DNA of 64,000 bases from UBA2206 sp049303905 (GCA_049303905.1 JBAQNP010000039.1:1-64000), one strand, 5' to 3'. Shown: positions 1 through 7,748, counted from the stretch's first letter. Numbers and translations are program-made. Notes: generated by a model not told the origin, from the letters alone.

Positions 1-49
1 TAGCCAGCATTAAGCGTTTGTTAGCTAATGCTCGTTCGATGTTGAACAT
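1..49 (-). CDS. N-terminal fragment of a minus-strand ORF, possibly a transposase
   Basis: A minus-strand ATG at 49-47 opens a frame that runs off the window edge and reads MFNIERALANKRLMLA. This resembles the opening helix of the DDE-superfamily helix-turn-helix domain at the start of some IS5-like transposases. Only 16 residues are visible, so the assignment is a guess. No terminal inverted repeat was found between this start and the next gene. Confidence 0.3.
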   Translation of the reverse strand, partial: MFNIERALANKRLMLA

Positions 50-96
50 ATTATTTGGTTGTATTTTTATTTTTTAACTCTGTCTAAATTTTAACA

Positions 97-477
97 TTGT
101 TGTTTAAAAAGCAACAGGTCTATTATACTATCTACATTGAATCAATTTATACTGGCGATCAAACATTAACTTGCGTTGAAGGTTCACAGTTTTTTGAAGG
201 AATACCCTATAAAGATTTGAATATTGGTCCAAACGGCTTACCTGTGACTGGAAGTTTTCCCGAACACGCATCAATTAATTTCAAATTGAGCAACGGTAAA
301 GATGCTATTTTAAATGTCCCAGTTACCAAGCCTGTAATGGTCGCTATTGTTGAGATAGAAGGCGTCACTAATGCTATTTGGGTCATTGCAAAGATAGAAA
401 GGAAAAGCACTGATCATATTTCAGTTGTTGCCACTACAGCCACACCTGAAGAAATAGAAAAAATAAACAGCATCTAA
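97..477 (+). CDS. Hypothetical protein, 126 aa
   Basis: The frame has no in-frame ATG near its beginning. It must start at one of two adjacent TTG codons (97 or 100), because a stop lies just upstream at 85-87. No signal peptide or membrane segment is apparent. The centre is rich in beta-prone residues (Val, Ile, Gly, Pro), which suggests a small beta-rich soluble domain. It is followed 32 bp later by another unrecognised gene and the two probably share a transcript ending at the terminator near 884-925. I do not recognise the family. The weak start leaves open a truncated 5' end. Confidence 0.5.
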   Translation: MLFKKQQVYYTIYIESIYTGDQTLTCVEGSQFFEGIPYKDLNIGPNGLPVTGSFPEHASINFKLSNGKDAILNVPVTKPVMVAIVEIEGVTNAIWVIAKIERKSTDHISVVATTATPEEIEKINSI

Positions 478-509
478 AATTTTTAACCCAAAAAATAAAG
501 GAGTCCATA

Positions 510-845
510 ATGGATCAAAAAACACGGGAAATATGTATCGGCTACATCTGGAAGTTAAACGACATTCTCAACTCCCAGAGAGCGACGGAATTACTCTCCA
601 AAAAAATAAGGAAGCCTTGGAAAAAATCAATCGCCATTAAAATTTTGTCGGATTGGAAGGTGCTTTTTACAGAACGAGAAAAGAACATAAGCACTCTTAC
701 CTCTATCAGAGACACCTCGGACTATTTTTTAGCCGAAATCATCCTTCTTTCATTGGAGGAGCTTAGATTCCTTGGAATGAAGGACTATCCCATTCCGAAA
801 TATATTAAAGAAGAATTGGAGGAATGCATTTCTCCGCAGTTTTAA
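510..845 (+). CDS. Hypothetical protein, 111 aa, with strong ribosome binding site
   Basis: The ATG at 510 is preceded by a clear AAGGAG at 499-504, a rarity here because most genes in the window have no recognisable Shine-Dalgarno sequence. The product is soluble, charged and apparently all-helical, with many Lys, Glu and Trp residues and no membrane segment. A strong stem-loop terminator follows about 40 bp after the stop. Codon choice looks less AT-biased than in the neighbours, which together with the ribosome binding site could mean recent acquisition. Function unknown. Confidence 0.6.
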   Translation: MDQKTREICIGYIWKLNDILNSQRATELLSKKIRKPWKKSIAIKILSDWKVLFTEREKNISTLTSIRDTSDYFLAEIILLSLEELRFLGMKDYPIPKYIKEELEECISPQF

Positions 846-883
846 ACCTACGATAAAGACAGAGCAATATCATTAACTCTAAC

Positions 884-925
884 AGGAGCGCGCATTTGTA
901 TTTGCAAATGCCCGCTCCTTTTTTA
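884..925 (+). terminator. Rho-independent terminator
   Basis: GGAGCG and CATTTG pair with CAAATG and CGCTCC across a short loop, with a two-base internal mismatch, and a run of T follows immediately. It lies 40 bp after the stop of the 111-aa gene, so it ends the two-gene transcript. Confidence 0.8.
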
Positions 926-937
926 TTTACAAGTAAA

Positions 938-1015
938 TTTTGTTAAGTAACATGTTACTTAACAAAAAAATAAACTATTATTATATTACTACAGTATTAC
1001 AGTATACTGTAATAC
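938..1015. repeat. Two perfect palindromes in the intergenic region
   Basis: Positions 938-967 form a perfect 30-bp palindrome built on GTTAAGTAAC and its complement. Positions 994-1015 form a second perfect 22-bp palindrome (GTATTACAGTA and its complement). The first shares its TTAAGTAA core with the CCCTGTTAAGTA element found in dusB. They sit between the terminator of the preceding gene and the 3' end of dusB. Confidence 0.75.
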
Positions 1016-1054
1016 AAAAAAACATTCAGTGAAATCATGTGGGCTCAGTGATAA

Positions 1055-2164
1055 TCAGTGGTTCTGATTGAGAATTTCCTTTATTTCCTCCACACTTTCC
1101 GCTAAAACCAACTTTCTCCTTAGTTCTGAAGCGCCCGGGAAACCTTTTACGTACCAACTCATATGCTTTCGAATTTCAAAAAGTCCGTGTTGACCCTTGT
1201 CTTTGTGAATTAATTTTGCGTGAAGAAGCATGATTTTTTTTACCCTGTTAAGTAAATTTTGCTCTGCAAAATTATTTTTCGTAATCGAAAAATACTTAAC
1301 AAGGTGAATCTTTTTAAAATCGTAATTTGCCGTTGTAGAGACGAGGCAGTGCCTCGTCTCTGCGCAAGACAATAAATCCTTTATCTCTTCAAATATCCAC
1401 GGCCTACCCCAAGCGCCACGAGCAATTCCGAGGCCGTCCAGAAGGGGATGGTCTTTTAAAATTTTCACACCATCCTCGGCTGAATTTATTCCGCCGTTCG
1501 CCAAAACTATTTTTTCCGGAAACATTTTCTTGATTTTTTCAACAAGCTTAAAATCAAGCGGTCCGGAAAATCCACCCTCATACGTTCGACCGTGAATCAT
1601 AATGGCCGAGTAGGGGAGATCGGCTGTATATCTGACAAATTCCAAGGCGGTCGCATCCTTGACGCCAGCGCGAATCTTTATCGAAACTGGCAAATTAGTA
1701 TTCTCACAAACTGCCGAAATAATTTCGCGGGCCAATTCTTTTTGCATCATTAGGGCACAACCTGAACCATGACCAAAAACTTTTTTAGCAGGACAACCAA
1801 AATTAATATCAATTCCATCTGGTTTTACTTTTTCCGAGATTATTTTTGTAGCCTTAGCAAAATGCGCCGGATCTTTGCCAAAAAGTTGCACGATATATGG
1901 TCGTTCGGCTTTTTCAAATTTAACTAATTCTAGGGTTTTTTGCGGTTTTACCCTGTTAAGTAAATTTTGATCTACAAAATTATTTTTCGTAAACGAAAAA
2001 TACTTAACAGGGTGAAAATATAGCGCGCTCACGCTCGCCATTTCCGAATATACCACATCTGCACCATATCGCCGGCAAATTTGACGGAAAGCACTATCTG
2101 TTATGCCAGCCATCGGCGCTAGAGCTAGAATAGGATGTTTTATTTTGAACCAGAAGTTATTCAT
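1055..2164 (-). CDS. dusB: tRNA-dihydrouridine synthase (DusB-type) with in-frame repeat insertions
   Basis: This flavoenzyme reduces specific uridines in the tRNA D-loop. The TIM-barrel signature is clear: APMAGITD at 16-23, the catalytic cysteine in NFGCP (C124), KIRAG at 163-167, HGRT at 191-194 and GIARGAWGRPWIF at 246-258. At 369 aa it is longer than usual because repeats are inserted in frame. Residues about 51-73 and 287-309 are near-identical segments, each encoded by a CCCTGTTAAGTA palindromic element. Residues about 266-277 come from a third, unrelated palindrome. The insertions fall around the loop after the EMAS strand and between the barrel and the C-terminal helical domain, where extra loops could be tolerated. 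The last residues and stop lie in a further repeat-like stretch (1025-1070). The frame is fully open, so the gene is probably functional. Confidence 0.93.
   Translation of the reverse strand: MNNFWFKIKHPILALAPMAGITDSAFRQICRRYGADVVYSEMASVSALYFHPVKYFSFTKNNFVDQNLLNRVKPQKTLELVKFEKAERPYIVQLFGKDPAHFAKATKIISEKVKPDGIDINFGCPAKKVFGHGSGCALMMQKELAREIISAVCENTNLPVSIKIRAGVKDATALEFVRYTADLPYSAIMIHGRTYEGGFSGPLDFKLVEKIKKMFPEKIVLANGGINSAEDGVKILKDHPLLDGLGIARGAWGRPWIFEEIKDLLSCAETRHCLVSTTANYDFKKIHLVKYFSITKNNFAEQNLLNRVKKIMLLHAKLIHKDKGQHGLFEIRKHMSWYVKGFPGASELRRKLVLAESVEEIKEILNQNH
1237..1308. repeat. Palindromic CCCTGTTAAGTA element, copy in 3' part of dusB
   Basis: The left arm TTACCCTGTTAAGTA pairs with the right arm TACTTAACAAGGTGA. 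Two inner hairpins lie between them, one with arms AATTTTG/CAAAATT and one with arms TTTTTCG/CGAAAAA. The roughly 70-bp element is read in frame by dusB (residues about 287-309). It differs from the other dusB copy at only about four of 66 core positions. Confidence 0.88.
1335..1363. repeat. Short perfect palindrome inside dusB
   Basis: AGAGACGAGGCA at 1337-1348 pairs perfectly with TGCCTCGTCTCT at 1350-1361 around a single central base. It encodes residues about 266-277 of DusB, directly before the second CCCTGTTAAGTA element. Palindromes of this GTAGAGACG type are dispersed in many bacterial genomes. Confidence 0.8.
1946..2018. repeat. Palindromic CCCTGTTAAGTA element, copy in 5' part of dusB
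   Basis: TTTTACCCTGTTAAGTA at the left end pairs with TACTTAACAGGGTGAAAA at the right end, with the same two inner hairpins as the copy at 1237-1308. It encodes residues about 51-74 of DusB in the same reading phase, so both copies give peptides of the type HPVKYFSFTKNN. Confidence 0.9.
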
Positions 2165-2290
2165 AAAATGAAATTGGTTAAAAAGAAAAAGGAAATCAGT
2201 TCAAGAAAAAAGAAATTTGTAAATGGAAAATTTCTTTTTTTCTGTTTTCCAATTTCCTGAACTACTTTCTAATTTCCAAATAACTATTTT

Positions 2291-2464
2291 CTACTCTGAT
2301 ATCTTTATATCTCCCTCCGGAGTATCTTCTACTTTATATCCCAAAGCCACAATAGCTTCTTTCAAGTCCTCCACCTTGTCTTCAGCTGTTCTGTGAGCAT
2401 CACAAGCACAAGCATTTTTCTCAATGTCTTTTATGAGACATTTTTTTATACAGTCATCAGTCAT
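2291..2464 (-). CDS. Small CysS-tail-like protein, 57 aa
   Basis: An ATG at 2464-2462, four bases after the cysS stop, opens a 57-codon frame ending with TAG at 2293-2291. The N-terminal half is cysteine-rich (C5, C9, C19, C21), which could bind a metal. The C-terminal half reads LGYKVEDTPEGDIK, much like the extreme C-terminus of many cysteinyl-tRNA synthetases (a VEDTPEG motif). The resident CysS ends instead with VVEDLKDNN. It may be a duplicated CysS tail that acquired a metal-binding head, or a small independent protein co-transcribed with cysS. No Shine-Dalgarno site is visible, so translational coupling to cysS is likely. Confidence 0.6.
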   Translation of the reverse strand: MTDDCIKKCLIKDIEKNACACDAHRTAEDKVEDLKEAIVALGYKVEDTPEGDIKISE

Positions 2465-2468
2465 GATT

Positions 2469-3905
2469 TTATTTTTTAATTAAATAATTATTATCTTTTA
2501 AATCTTCAACCACATAACCACCTTCTTCAATTTTTTTCCGCAATTCATCTGACAAAACAAAATTTCCGCTGATACGAGCTTGCTTTCTCTCCTCGGCAAG
2601 TTGTAAGATATTTTCTGGAATTTCAATTTTGTTTTCCGTGATTATCAATCCAAAAACCTTGTTTATTCTTTCCCAAAATTTCAAAATATTTTCAGTTGTT
2701 TCTATGCGTAATTTATTTTCCGTCATTAGCTTATTCGTTTCTGTTATAAGTTCATATAAAACTGAAAGGGCGAGGGGAGTATTAAGATCATCATCCATCG
2801 CTTCTTCAAAACGTCTTTGATAGATATGAGAAAAATCGATTTTTTGAGAAACATCTTTTTCAACATCATTAGAAAAATTTTTCAAGCTACCCACCCAATC
2901 CGTAATCTTTTGCAAATTATTTTTCGCTTGCGCAACCGACTCCCAAGTAAAATTCATTTGACTGCGATAGTGCGAAGAAAGAAAAAGTAGGCGCAATTCC
3001 ATTGCGCTATGTCCTTTTTCCAAAATATCTTTAAGAATATAAAAATTGCCTTTTGATTTTGACATCTTTTTTCCGTCTACCAAAAGAAGACGATTATGCA
3101 CCCAAAAATTTACAAATTTTTTCTCACTAAAACATTCACTTTGAGCAATTTCTGCTTCATGATGAGGAAAGATATTATCCTCTCCGCCAGTGTGAATGTC
3201 GAGCGTGTCTCCCAAATATTCAGTACTCATTGCCGAGCATTCAATGTGCCAACCAGGATAACCAACTCCCCAAGGACTTTCCCATTTCATCAAATGTTCC
3301 TTAGAAGCTTTGAGCCACAATGCAAAATCCCACGGATTTCTCTTATCTGGATGCTCTTCAAGGCGCGCTCCGACTTTCAAATTAGAAAGTGTATTTCCAG
3401 AAAGCTTTCCATAATCATCAAATTTTGTCACATCAAAAAATACGTTGCCATTTTTCTCATAGGCATAGTCCTTTTCGATGAGTCCTGAAATTATCCTTAT
3501 CATCTGTGGAACATGCGCAGTGGCTCGAGGGAAATAGTGCGCTGGCAAAATATTCATTTCTTTTTCCACTTCTTTGAACTTTTCTTCAAAAAAACGCGCT
3601 ATTTCTTCTGGTGTTTTTTTCTCACTAAGAGCTTTTTTGGTAATCTTGTCGTCACCAGAGTCGCCCTGAGCAATATCATCCTGGGTCAAATGTCCGACAT
3701 CAGTAATGTTTTTTATATGCCGCACTTCATAACCCAAATAAACTAAATATCTTCTCAAAATATCCGCATTGAGATAAGCTCGAATATTTCCAATATGAAT
3801 ATAGTCATAAACGGTCGGTCCGCACGAATACATCCCAACTTTGCCGGGGTTGATTGATTTGAATTCTTCTTTTTGTTTGGTTAGAGTGTTGTAGAGTTTA
3901 AGCAT
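2469..3905 (-). CDS. cysS: Cysteinyl-tRNA synthetase
   Basis: This class I synthetase charges tRNA-Cys. The N-terminal Rossmann domain carries the zinc ligand C28 in SCGPTVYD and the HIGH-box variant HIGN just after it. WHIECSA and HHEAEIAQ supply the remaining zinc ligands expected for the family. KMSKS is present in the form DGKKMSKSKGN, followed by the DALR-type helical domain. At 478 aa it has the usual length. A small cysteine-rich ORF follows four bases downstream on the same strand. The start ATG at 3905 has no visible ribosome binding site and is preceded by a TTACGAA-type intergenic repeat. Confidence 0.97.
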   Translation of the reverse strand: MLKLYNTLTKQKEEFKSINPGKVGMYSCGPTVYDYIHIGNIRAYLNADILRRYLVYLGYEVRHIKNITDVGHLTQDDIAQGDSGDDKITKKALSEKKTPEEIARFFEEKFKEVEKEMNILPAHYFPRATAHVPQMIRIISGLIEKDYAYEKNGNVFFDVTKFDDYGKLSGNTLSNLKVGARLEEHPDKRNPWDFALWLKASKEHLMKWESPWGVGYPGWHIECSAMSTEYLGDTLDIHTGGEDNIFPHHEAEIAQSECFSEKKFVNFWVHNRLLLVDGKKMSKSKGNFYILKDILEKGHSAMELRLLFLSSHYRSQMNFTWESVAQAKNNLQKITDWVGSLKNFSNDVEKDVSQKIDFSHIYQRRFEEAMDDDLNTPLALSVLYELITETNKLMTENKLRIETTENILKFWERINKVFGLIITENKIEIPENILQLAEERKQARISGNFVLSDELRKKIEEGGYVVEDLKDNNYLIKK

Positions 3906-3907
3906 TT

Positions 3908-3980
3908 TTTTAAATTTACGAACTTACGAATTAAACGAAAGTACGAATTCGTATTTTCGCTAGATTAGTATTTTCGTAAT
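3908..3980. repeat. Intergenic TTACGAA/TTCGTAA repeat
   Basis: The spacer between cysS and the CorA-like gene is built of alternating ACGAA and TTCGT words in both orientations and can fold into imperfect hairpins. Similar repeats occur at about 5390-5440, 13444-13531, 13981-14056, 17945-17997 and 28787-28830, always between genes. Confidence 0.6.
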
Positions 3981-4889
3981 TTATAACCATTTTCTCATCT
4001 TAAAAATTGAGATAGTTATTGCGGAGAGAAAAAGCATAATCGAGAGATGAATCCAAAAAGCATGCGGATTTTTTCCAAAAGGAATGTCAGCGCTCATAGC
4101 GAGAATATTGGAATAAACCGTCATCGGAAGCATCACGGCGGAAAAAATTGTGAGCACCTTCATGGTCATGTCCAGCTTGTTAGAAAGCAGGGAATTATTC
4201 GTTTCTTCTAATGATTCAATGGTTTCCTTAGCGCTTTCCAAGTTATTCCAAATACGAATATTGGTTCCAATCAAATCTTGATAGTATGGTTTTAGGGCTG
4301 GTTCGATTAACTTGAAATCTTTTTGTGCCAAGGATTCAAAAACGCTACGTTGCGGTTTCATTGTACGACGGAAATTTAAAATATCTCTTTTGACCAAGGA
4401 AATTTCAAAAACCATTTCTTTTTCGTGGCCGGCAAAAATTTCTTTTTCTACATAGTCTAATTTGTTGGAAATATGATCGAGTTTTGGAAAACAAGTTTCA
4501 AGGAGCATTTCGATTATATAGCGTAACAATGCACCAGGAGACTGATTCATATAAATTTCTCTTTTGGTCTTATCGCTTTTCAATTCATTAAAAAAGTCGG
4601 TAAGTTGAAAGATATCTCGATCATGCGAAGTGATTAGAACATTTTCACATAGAACTATATCGATTTCCGCCGGATAAGTAGTTTTGTCTTCAGTGTCAAA
4701 AAGGGGAATGTGGATAGATAAAAAAAGACAATTATCATATTGCGTCGCTTTGGGACGCAAAGTCGGCGTGGAAAATTCTTCAATAATGAGTGGGTGCAGA
4801 TTATATTTTTTTTGAATTTTCAGCACATCATCCGCATTAGGTTCTTTGAAATAATGCCAAACCAAATCATTACATTTGACTGTTTCCAT
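3981..4889 (-). CDS. corA: CorA-family divalent cation transporter lacking the GMN motif
   Basis: CorA proteins form pentameric Mg2+/Co2+ channels. The 302-aa product has the family architecture: a soluble alpha/beta domain (about 1-160), a long stalk helix (about 190-245) and two C-terminal membrane helices (about 243-266 and 278-297), ending in a basic tail (KMRKWL). The signature after TM1, normally GMN, reads AMS at 264-266 in LAMSADIPF. The loop and the aromatic residue before TM2 are retained. GMN substitutions in characterised CorA proteins usually change selectivity or abolish Mg2+ transport, so the ion is uncertain. ZntB-like function is an alternative. Confidence 0.85.
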   Translation of the reverse strand: METVKCNDLVWHYFKEPNADDVLKIQKKYNLHPLIIEEFSTPTLRPKATQYDNCLFLSIHIPLFDTEDKTTYPAEIDIVLCENVLITSHDRDIFQLTDFFNELKSDKTKREIYMNQSPGALLRYIIEMLLETCFPKLDHISNKLDYVEKEIFAGHEKEMVFEISLVKRDILNFRRTMKPQRSVFESLAQKDFKLIEPALKPYYQDLIGTNIRIWNNLESAKETIESLEETNNSLLSNKLDMTMKVLTIFSAVMLPMTVYSNILAMSADIPFGKNPHAFWIHLSIMLFLSAITISIFKMRKWL

Positions 4890-4897
4890 AAATTTTA

Positions 4898-4976
4898 ACC
4901 TACGAATTTACAAATCGACTACGAATTTACAAATTAGAATTCTATTTGTATATTTGTAAAAGATTTGTAGATTTGC
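4898..4976. repeat. Intergenic TACGAATTTACAAAT repeat
   Basis: Directly and inversely repeated words (TACGAATTTACAAAT, TTTGTATATTTGTAAAAG, TTTGTAGATTTG) fill the spacer upstream of the CorA-like gene. A related repeat lies at 34130-34172. Such degenerate tandem words are typical of the intergenic regions in this window. Confidence 0.5.
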
Positions 4977-5057
4977 AGTAGAAGTATTAGAATAAACTAT
5001 TATAGATAAATTATACCAGTAAATATAATTATTGACAAAGAGCTAAATAAATTAAAT

Positions 5058-5318
5058 ATGAAAAAGACAATTTTATTTTTAATCCGACTTTACCAAAAAA
5101 CACTCTCTCTTGATCATAGCTGGCTATCTCACGTCACTTCTGAGCGCTATTGCCGTTTTCATCCATCTTGTAGCCAATATACCTACGAAGCCATCGACCG
5201 CTTCGGAGTGGTCAGGGGTGGCTTTCTTGGAATCAAAAGAATCATTCGTTGCCATCCTTGGAATGACGGTGGATATGATCCCGTACCAAAAAAGCCTGCT
5301 TGCCGACGAGGCAAATAG
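5058..5318 (+). CDS. yidD: Membrane protein insertion efficiency factor YidD
   Basis: YidD is a small membrane-associated protein that assists YidC-dependent membrane protein insertion. An amphipathic N-terminal helix (KKTILFLIRLYQKTLS) is followed by the family signatures CRFHPSCSQY at 32-41 and CHPWNDGGYDPVP at 65-77. The 86-aa length is normal. The last residues (KKPACRRGK) and stop are encoded by a GCCTGCTTGCCGACGAGGC stretch that resembles the dispersed repeat found in priA, so the C-terminus seems to have been replaced by repeat DNA. Confidence 0.93.
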   Translation: MKKTILFLIRLYQKTLSLDHSWLSHVTSERYCRFHPSCSQYTYEAIDRFGVVRGGFLGIKRIIRCHPWNDGGYDPVPKKPACRRGK

Positions 5319-5443
5319 AAAGTATTAGGTAGTAAGTATAAAGCCATATTTTCCCTTTACTAATAAATAAATATACATTATAATACTTAGACGAATATTA
5401 AGAATTTTATTCGTATTTTCGCTTAATTCGTATTTTCGTAAAT

Positions 5444-6403
5444 ATGCTCACTGATGAAGCTAAAATCAAAGTTGAAGCTGGTAAAGGAGGCGACGGAGTC
5501 GTGGCTTTTGACAAAGTTTTGATGTCTCTGGGGCCGACTGGTGGAAAAGGTGGTAATGGCGGATCAGTCTATTTTGAAGGCGTATCTGATATTTTTGCTT
5601 TGAATAAGTATCGCCATCTCAAAGAACATTATGCCCAAGATGGAGCCAGAGGAAGATCTAATCGATCTGATGGACCAAATGGAAAGGATCTATTTTTAAC
5701 TGTGCCTATTGGAACCGTCATTAAAAAAATCGACACCAATGAAAGTATTGAAATTACGAAAGTTGGAGAAAAAATTCTTGCGGTTAGGGGTGGAACTGGC
5801 GGACAAGGGAATTTCTTTTTTCGTTCTTCGACCAACACATCTCCTGAAGAATTCAAGGAAGGAAAGCCTGGACAAAAAGCTGAGTTTTCCCTAGAGCTTC
5901 GCCTTATCGCTGATATCGGGCTAATTGGTCTGCCTAGCGCCGGAAAATCATCTCTGCTTAATGAAATCACCTCTGCTCACGCTAAAGTGGCCGCCTATCA
6001 TTTCACTACACTTGAGCCAAATCTGGGCGTATTTGATGATTTTATAATTGCTGATATCCCAGGACTTATTGAAGGCGCTTCAACCGGCAAAGGTTTAGGG
6101 ATAAAATTTCTGCGCCATATCCAAAGAACAAAAATACTTGCCCATTGTCTGTCTTTGGAATCACAAGATATTTTGAAAGATTATAAAATAATTCGAAAAG
6201 AACTTGAAAAATATAATCCAGAACTTCTTGAGAAAAAAGAACTCGCTCTTCTCACTAAGAGTGATTTAGTTTCTCTGAAGGATTTGGCTAAAATAACAAA
6301 AAAATTAAAAACGAAAATTAAGGGCGAGATTATCCCGGTTTCTATTCATAATTTTGAAGAAATTGAAATGCTTAAAAATAAGCTTTCAGAGCTATTGCAC
6401 TAA
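5444..6403 (+). CDS. obg: Obg/CgtA family GTPase
   Basis: Obg is a ribosome-associated GTPase linked to 50S maturation and stress signalling. Residues 1-155 form the glycine-rich Obg fold (GGKGGNGG at 33-40). The G domain has the P-loop GLPSAGKSS (162-170), switch I through TTLEPN, and G3 as DIPGLIEGA (204-212). G4 reads TKSD (271-274) instead of the usual NKxD. At 319 aa it ends soon after the G domain and lacks the optional C-terminal OCT domain. The start at 5444 directly follows a TTCGTAA-type intergenic repeat. Confidence 0.94.
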   Translation: MLTDEAKIKVEAGKGGDGVVAFDKVLMSLGPTGGKGGNGGSVYFEGVSDIFALNKYRHLKEHYAQDGARGRSNRSDGPNGKDLFLTVPIGTVIKKIDTNESIEITKVGEKILAVRGGTGGQGNFFFRSSTNTSPEEFKEGKPGQKAEFSLELRLIADIGLIGLPSAGKSSLLNEITSAHAKVAAYHFTTLEPNLGVFDDFIIADIPGLIEGASTGKGLGIKFLRHIQRTKILAHCLSLESQDILKDYKIIRKELEKYNPELLEKKELALLTKSDLVSLKDLAKITKKLKTKIKGEIIPVSIHNFEEIEMLKNKLSELLH

Positions 6404-6430
6404 TTTTCTTAATTATGTTATAGTAAAAAT

Positions 6431-6811
6431 ATGCCAAAAGAAAAATCAACATTAGGACAACGTGCTGCTGACAGAATTACTAAAATTGTCGGTAGTTGGA
6501 AATTTATAATCATCCAAAGTATAATTCTTACCATCTGGATAATTTTAAACGTCACTGCTTGGATAAATCATTGGGATCCCTATCCATTCATTTTGCTAAA
6601 TCTAATGCTTAGCTTCCAAGCCGCCTACACCGCGCCGATAATTTTAATGAGTGAAAACAGAGAAATGGAACGTGATCGAAAAAAAGAAGAAATTGACCTA
6701 GCGACTGACAGAAAAGCAGAAAGAGAAATTGCCGAAATTAAATTGCAACTAGATTATTTGGAAAAAGAAAAAATAGACAAAATTCTCGCCTTATTAAATA
6801 AAAAAAATTAA
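6431..6811 (+). CDS. DUF1003-like membrane protein
   Basis: This 126-aa protein has a short cytoplasmic N-terminus, two membrane helices (about 25-47 and 56-77) separated by NHWDPYPF, and a C-terminal charged coiled coil. The sequence RITKIVGSWKF with the WDPYPF loop and SFQAAYTAPIILMS matches the DUF1003 family as I know it. Its biochemical function is unknown. It heads a run of small membrane-protein genes on the plus strand. Confidence 0.8.
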   Translation: MPKEKSTLGQRAADRITKIVGSWKFIIIQSIILTIWIILNVTAWINHWDPYPFILLNLMLSFQAAYTAPIILMSENREMERDRKKEEIDLATDRKAEREIAEIKLQLDYLEKEKIDKILALLNKKN

Positions 6812-6815
6812 TCCA

Positions 6816-7028
6816 ATGCTTAATATCAATTCAGAAATTTTAATTATAATCATCGCGGTTATTTGGACATTACCTTGGAAAGGTTTTGCCCTTTGGAAAT
6901 CAGCTCGAAGGGGAGACAGTATTTGGTTTGTCATCCTTCTGCTTGTGAACACTTTAGCTATTTTGGAAATTTTATATATTTTTATTTTTTCCGAAAGAAA
7001 AGTTGCCAATAGAACTCAACTAAAATAA
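6816..7028 (+). CDS. DUF5652-like small membrane protein
   Basis: This 70-aa protein has two predicted membrane helices and the conserved pattern LPWKGFALWKSAR followed by WFVILLLVNTLAILEI. That pattern is typical of the DUF5652 family, which is common in Patescibacteria. It starts four bases after the preceding stop, so the genes are probably co-transcribed. Function unknown. Confidence 0.75.
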   Translation: MLNINSEILIIIIAVIWTLPWKGFALWKSARRGDSIWFVILLLVNTLAILEILYIFIFSERKVANRTQLK

Positions 7029-7031
7029 TTT

Positions 7032-7748
7032 ATGTATTGGATTTTTCTTATCATCTTTATAATAACTGTTCTTGTGCCCGATATCGTCCGTACAAACTTT
7101 TATCTAATTTCAGAAACAAGATTTGAAGAAATCTTGATTTTTTTTATGGGCGCAATGGCCTTTGCAATTTTCATAAAAAATGAACAACAGCTGATTTCTC
7201 ATAAAAAAGAAAAGGAAAAAGACAAGAAAAAAATTGAACAAACTGTCAAGGATTTAGTTGAATCATACAGTTATATCGGCGAAGTAAATCGTAAAATGGA
7301 TCTTTTGATGAACACCGCTCTTGGACTTTCTGATCGATCAACGCTTAGCAAGGCTCATGAAAAAGAAACTTATCAATCAATCGTGAGCGCCACCAGCTTT
7401 CTTTTGAAATCTGATTTTGCTTCACTTCGTTTTGTTGATATGAAAAATATAAAAACTAAACAAGAATTTCGCTCAGAAAATAGTGGGCAACCAATAAAAA
7501 ACAGTGCTCTAGTTGAAATGAGTGATAATATGAATGTGAAAAAAGATAATGATTGTCTGATTGTTTCTTCTAATCAAAAAATAAACAACATTAAGAGTTA
7601 TCTGATTATTTGCGGATTCGATGAAAAAGAAGAAAGTAATCCGAAAAACATCGAGATCCTCAAAGTCTTCGCTTCTCAAGCTCTTTTTCTATATTCATAC
7701 ACCCACAACGAACCCAAAAATTGCCCGCCATGTGAAAAAAAGAAATAA
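7032..7748 (+). CDS. Membrane-anchored protein with possible GAF-like domain
   Basis: This 238-aa protein has two N-terminal membrane helices (about 2-24 and 36-50), a strongly charged linker or coiled coil (about 50-85), and a C-terminal globular region (about 90-225). The alternation of short helices and strands in the globular region, with a repeated pattern ending in FASQALFLYSY, suggests a GAF-type sensory domain. No catalytic output domain is attached, so it would act through a partner if it is a sensor. The start is three bases after the DUF5652-like gene. I do not recognise a closer family. Confidence 0.6.
   Translation: MYWIFLIIFIITVLVPDIVRTNFYLISETRFEEILIFFMGAMAFAIFIKNEQQLISHKKEKEKDKKKIEQTVKDLVESYSYIGEVNRKMDLLMNTALGLSDRSTLSKAHEKETYQSIVSATSFLLKSDFASLRFVDMKNIKTKQEFRSENSGQPIKNSALVEMSDNMNVKKDNDCLIVSSNQKINNIKSYLIICGFDEKEESNPKNIEILKVFASQALFLYSYTHNEPKNCPPCEKKK

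Noticed and set aside
1055..2164. dusB considered a broken pseudogene because of the inserted repeats
   Set aside because: The frame is open throughout and all catalytic motifs, including C124, are intact; the inserts fall between conserved blocks.
5629..5970. Open frame of 113 codons antisense to obg
   Set aside because: It is a shadow of the conserved glycine-rich Obg coding sequence, with no start signal or recognisable domain.
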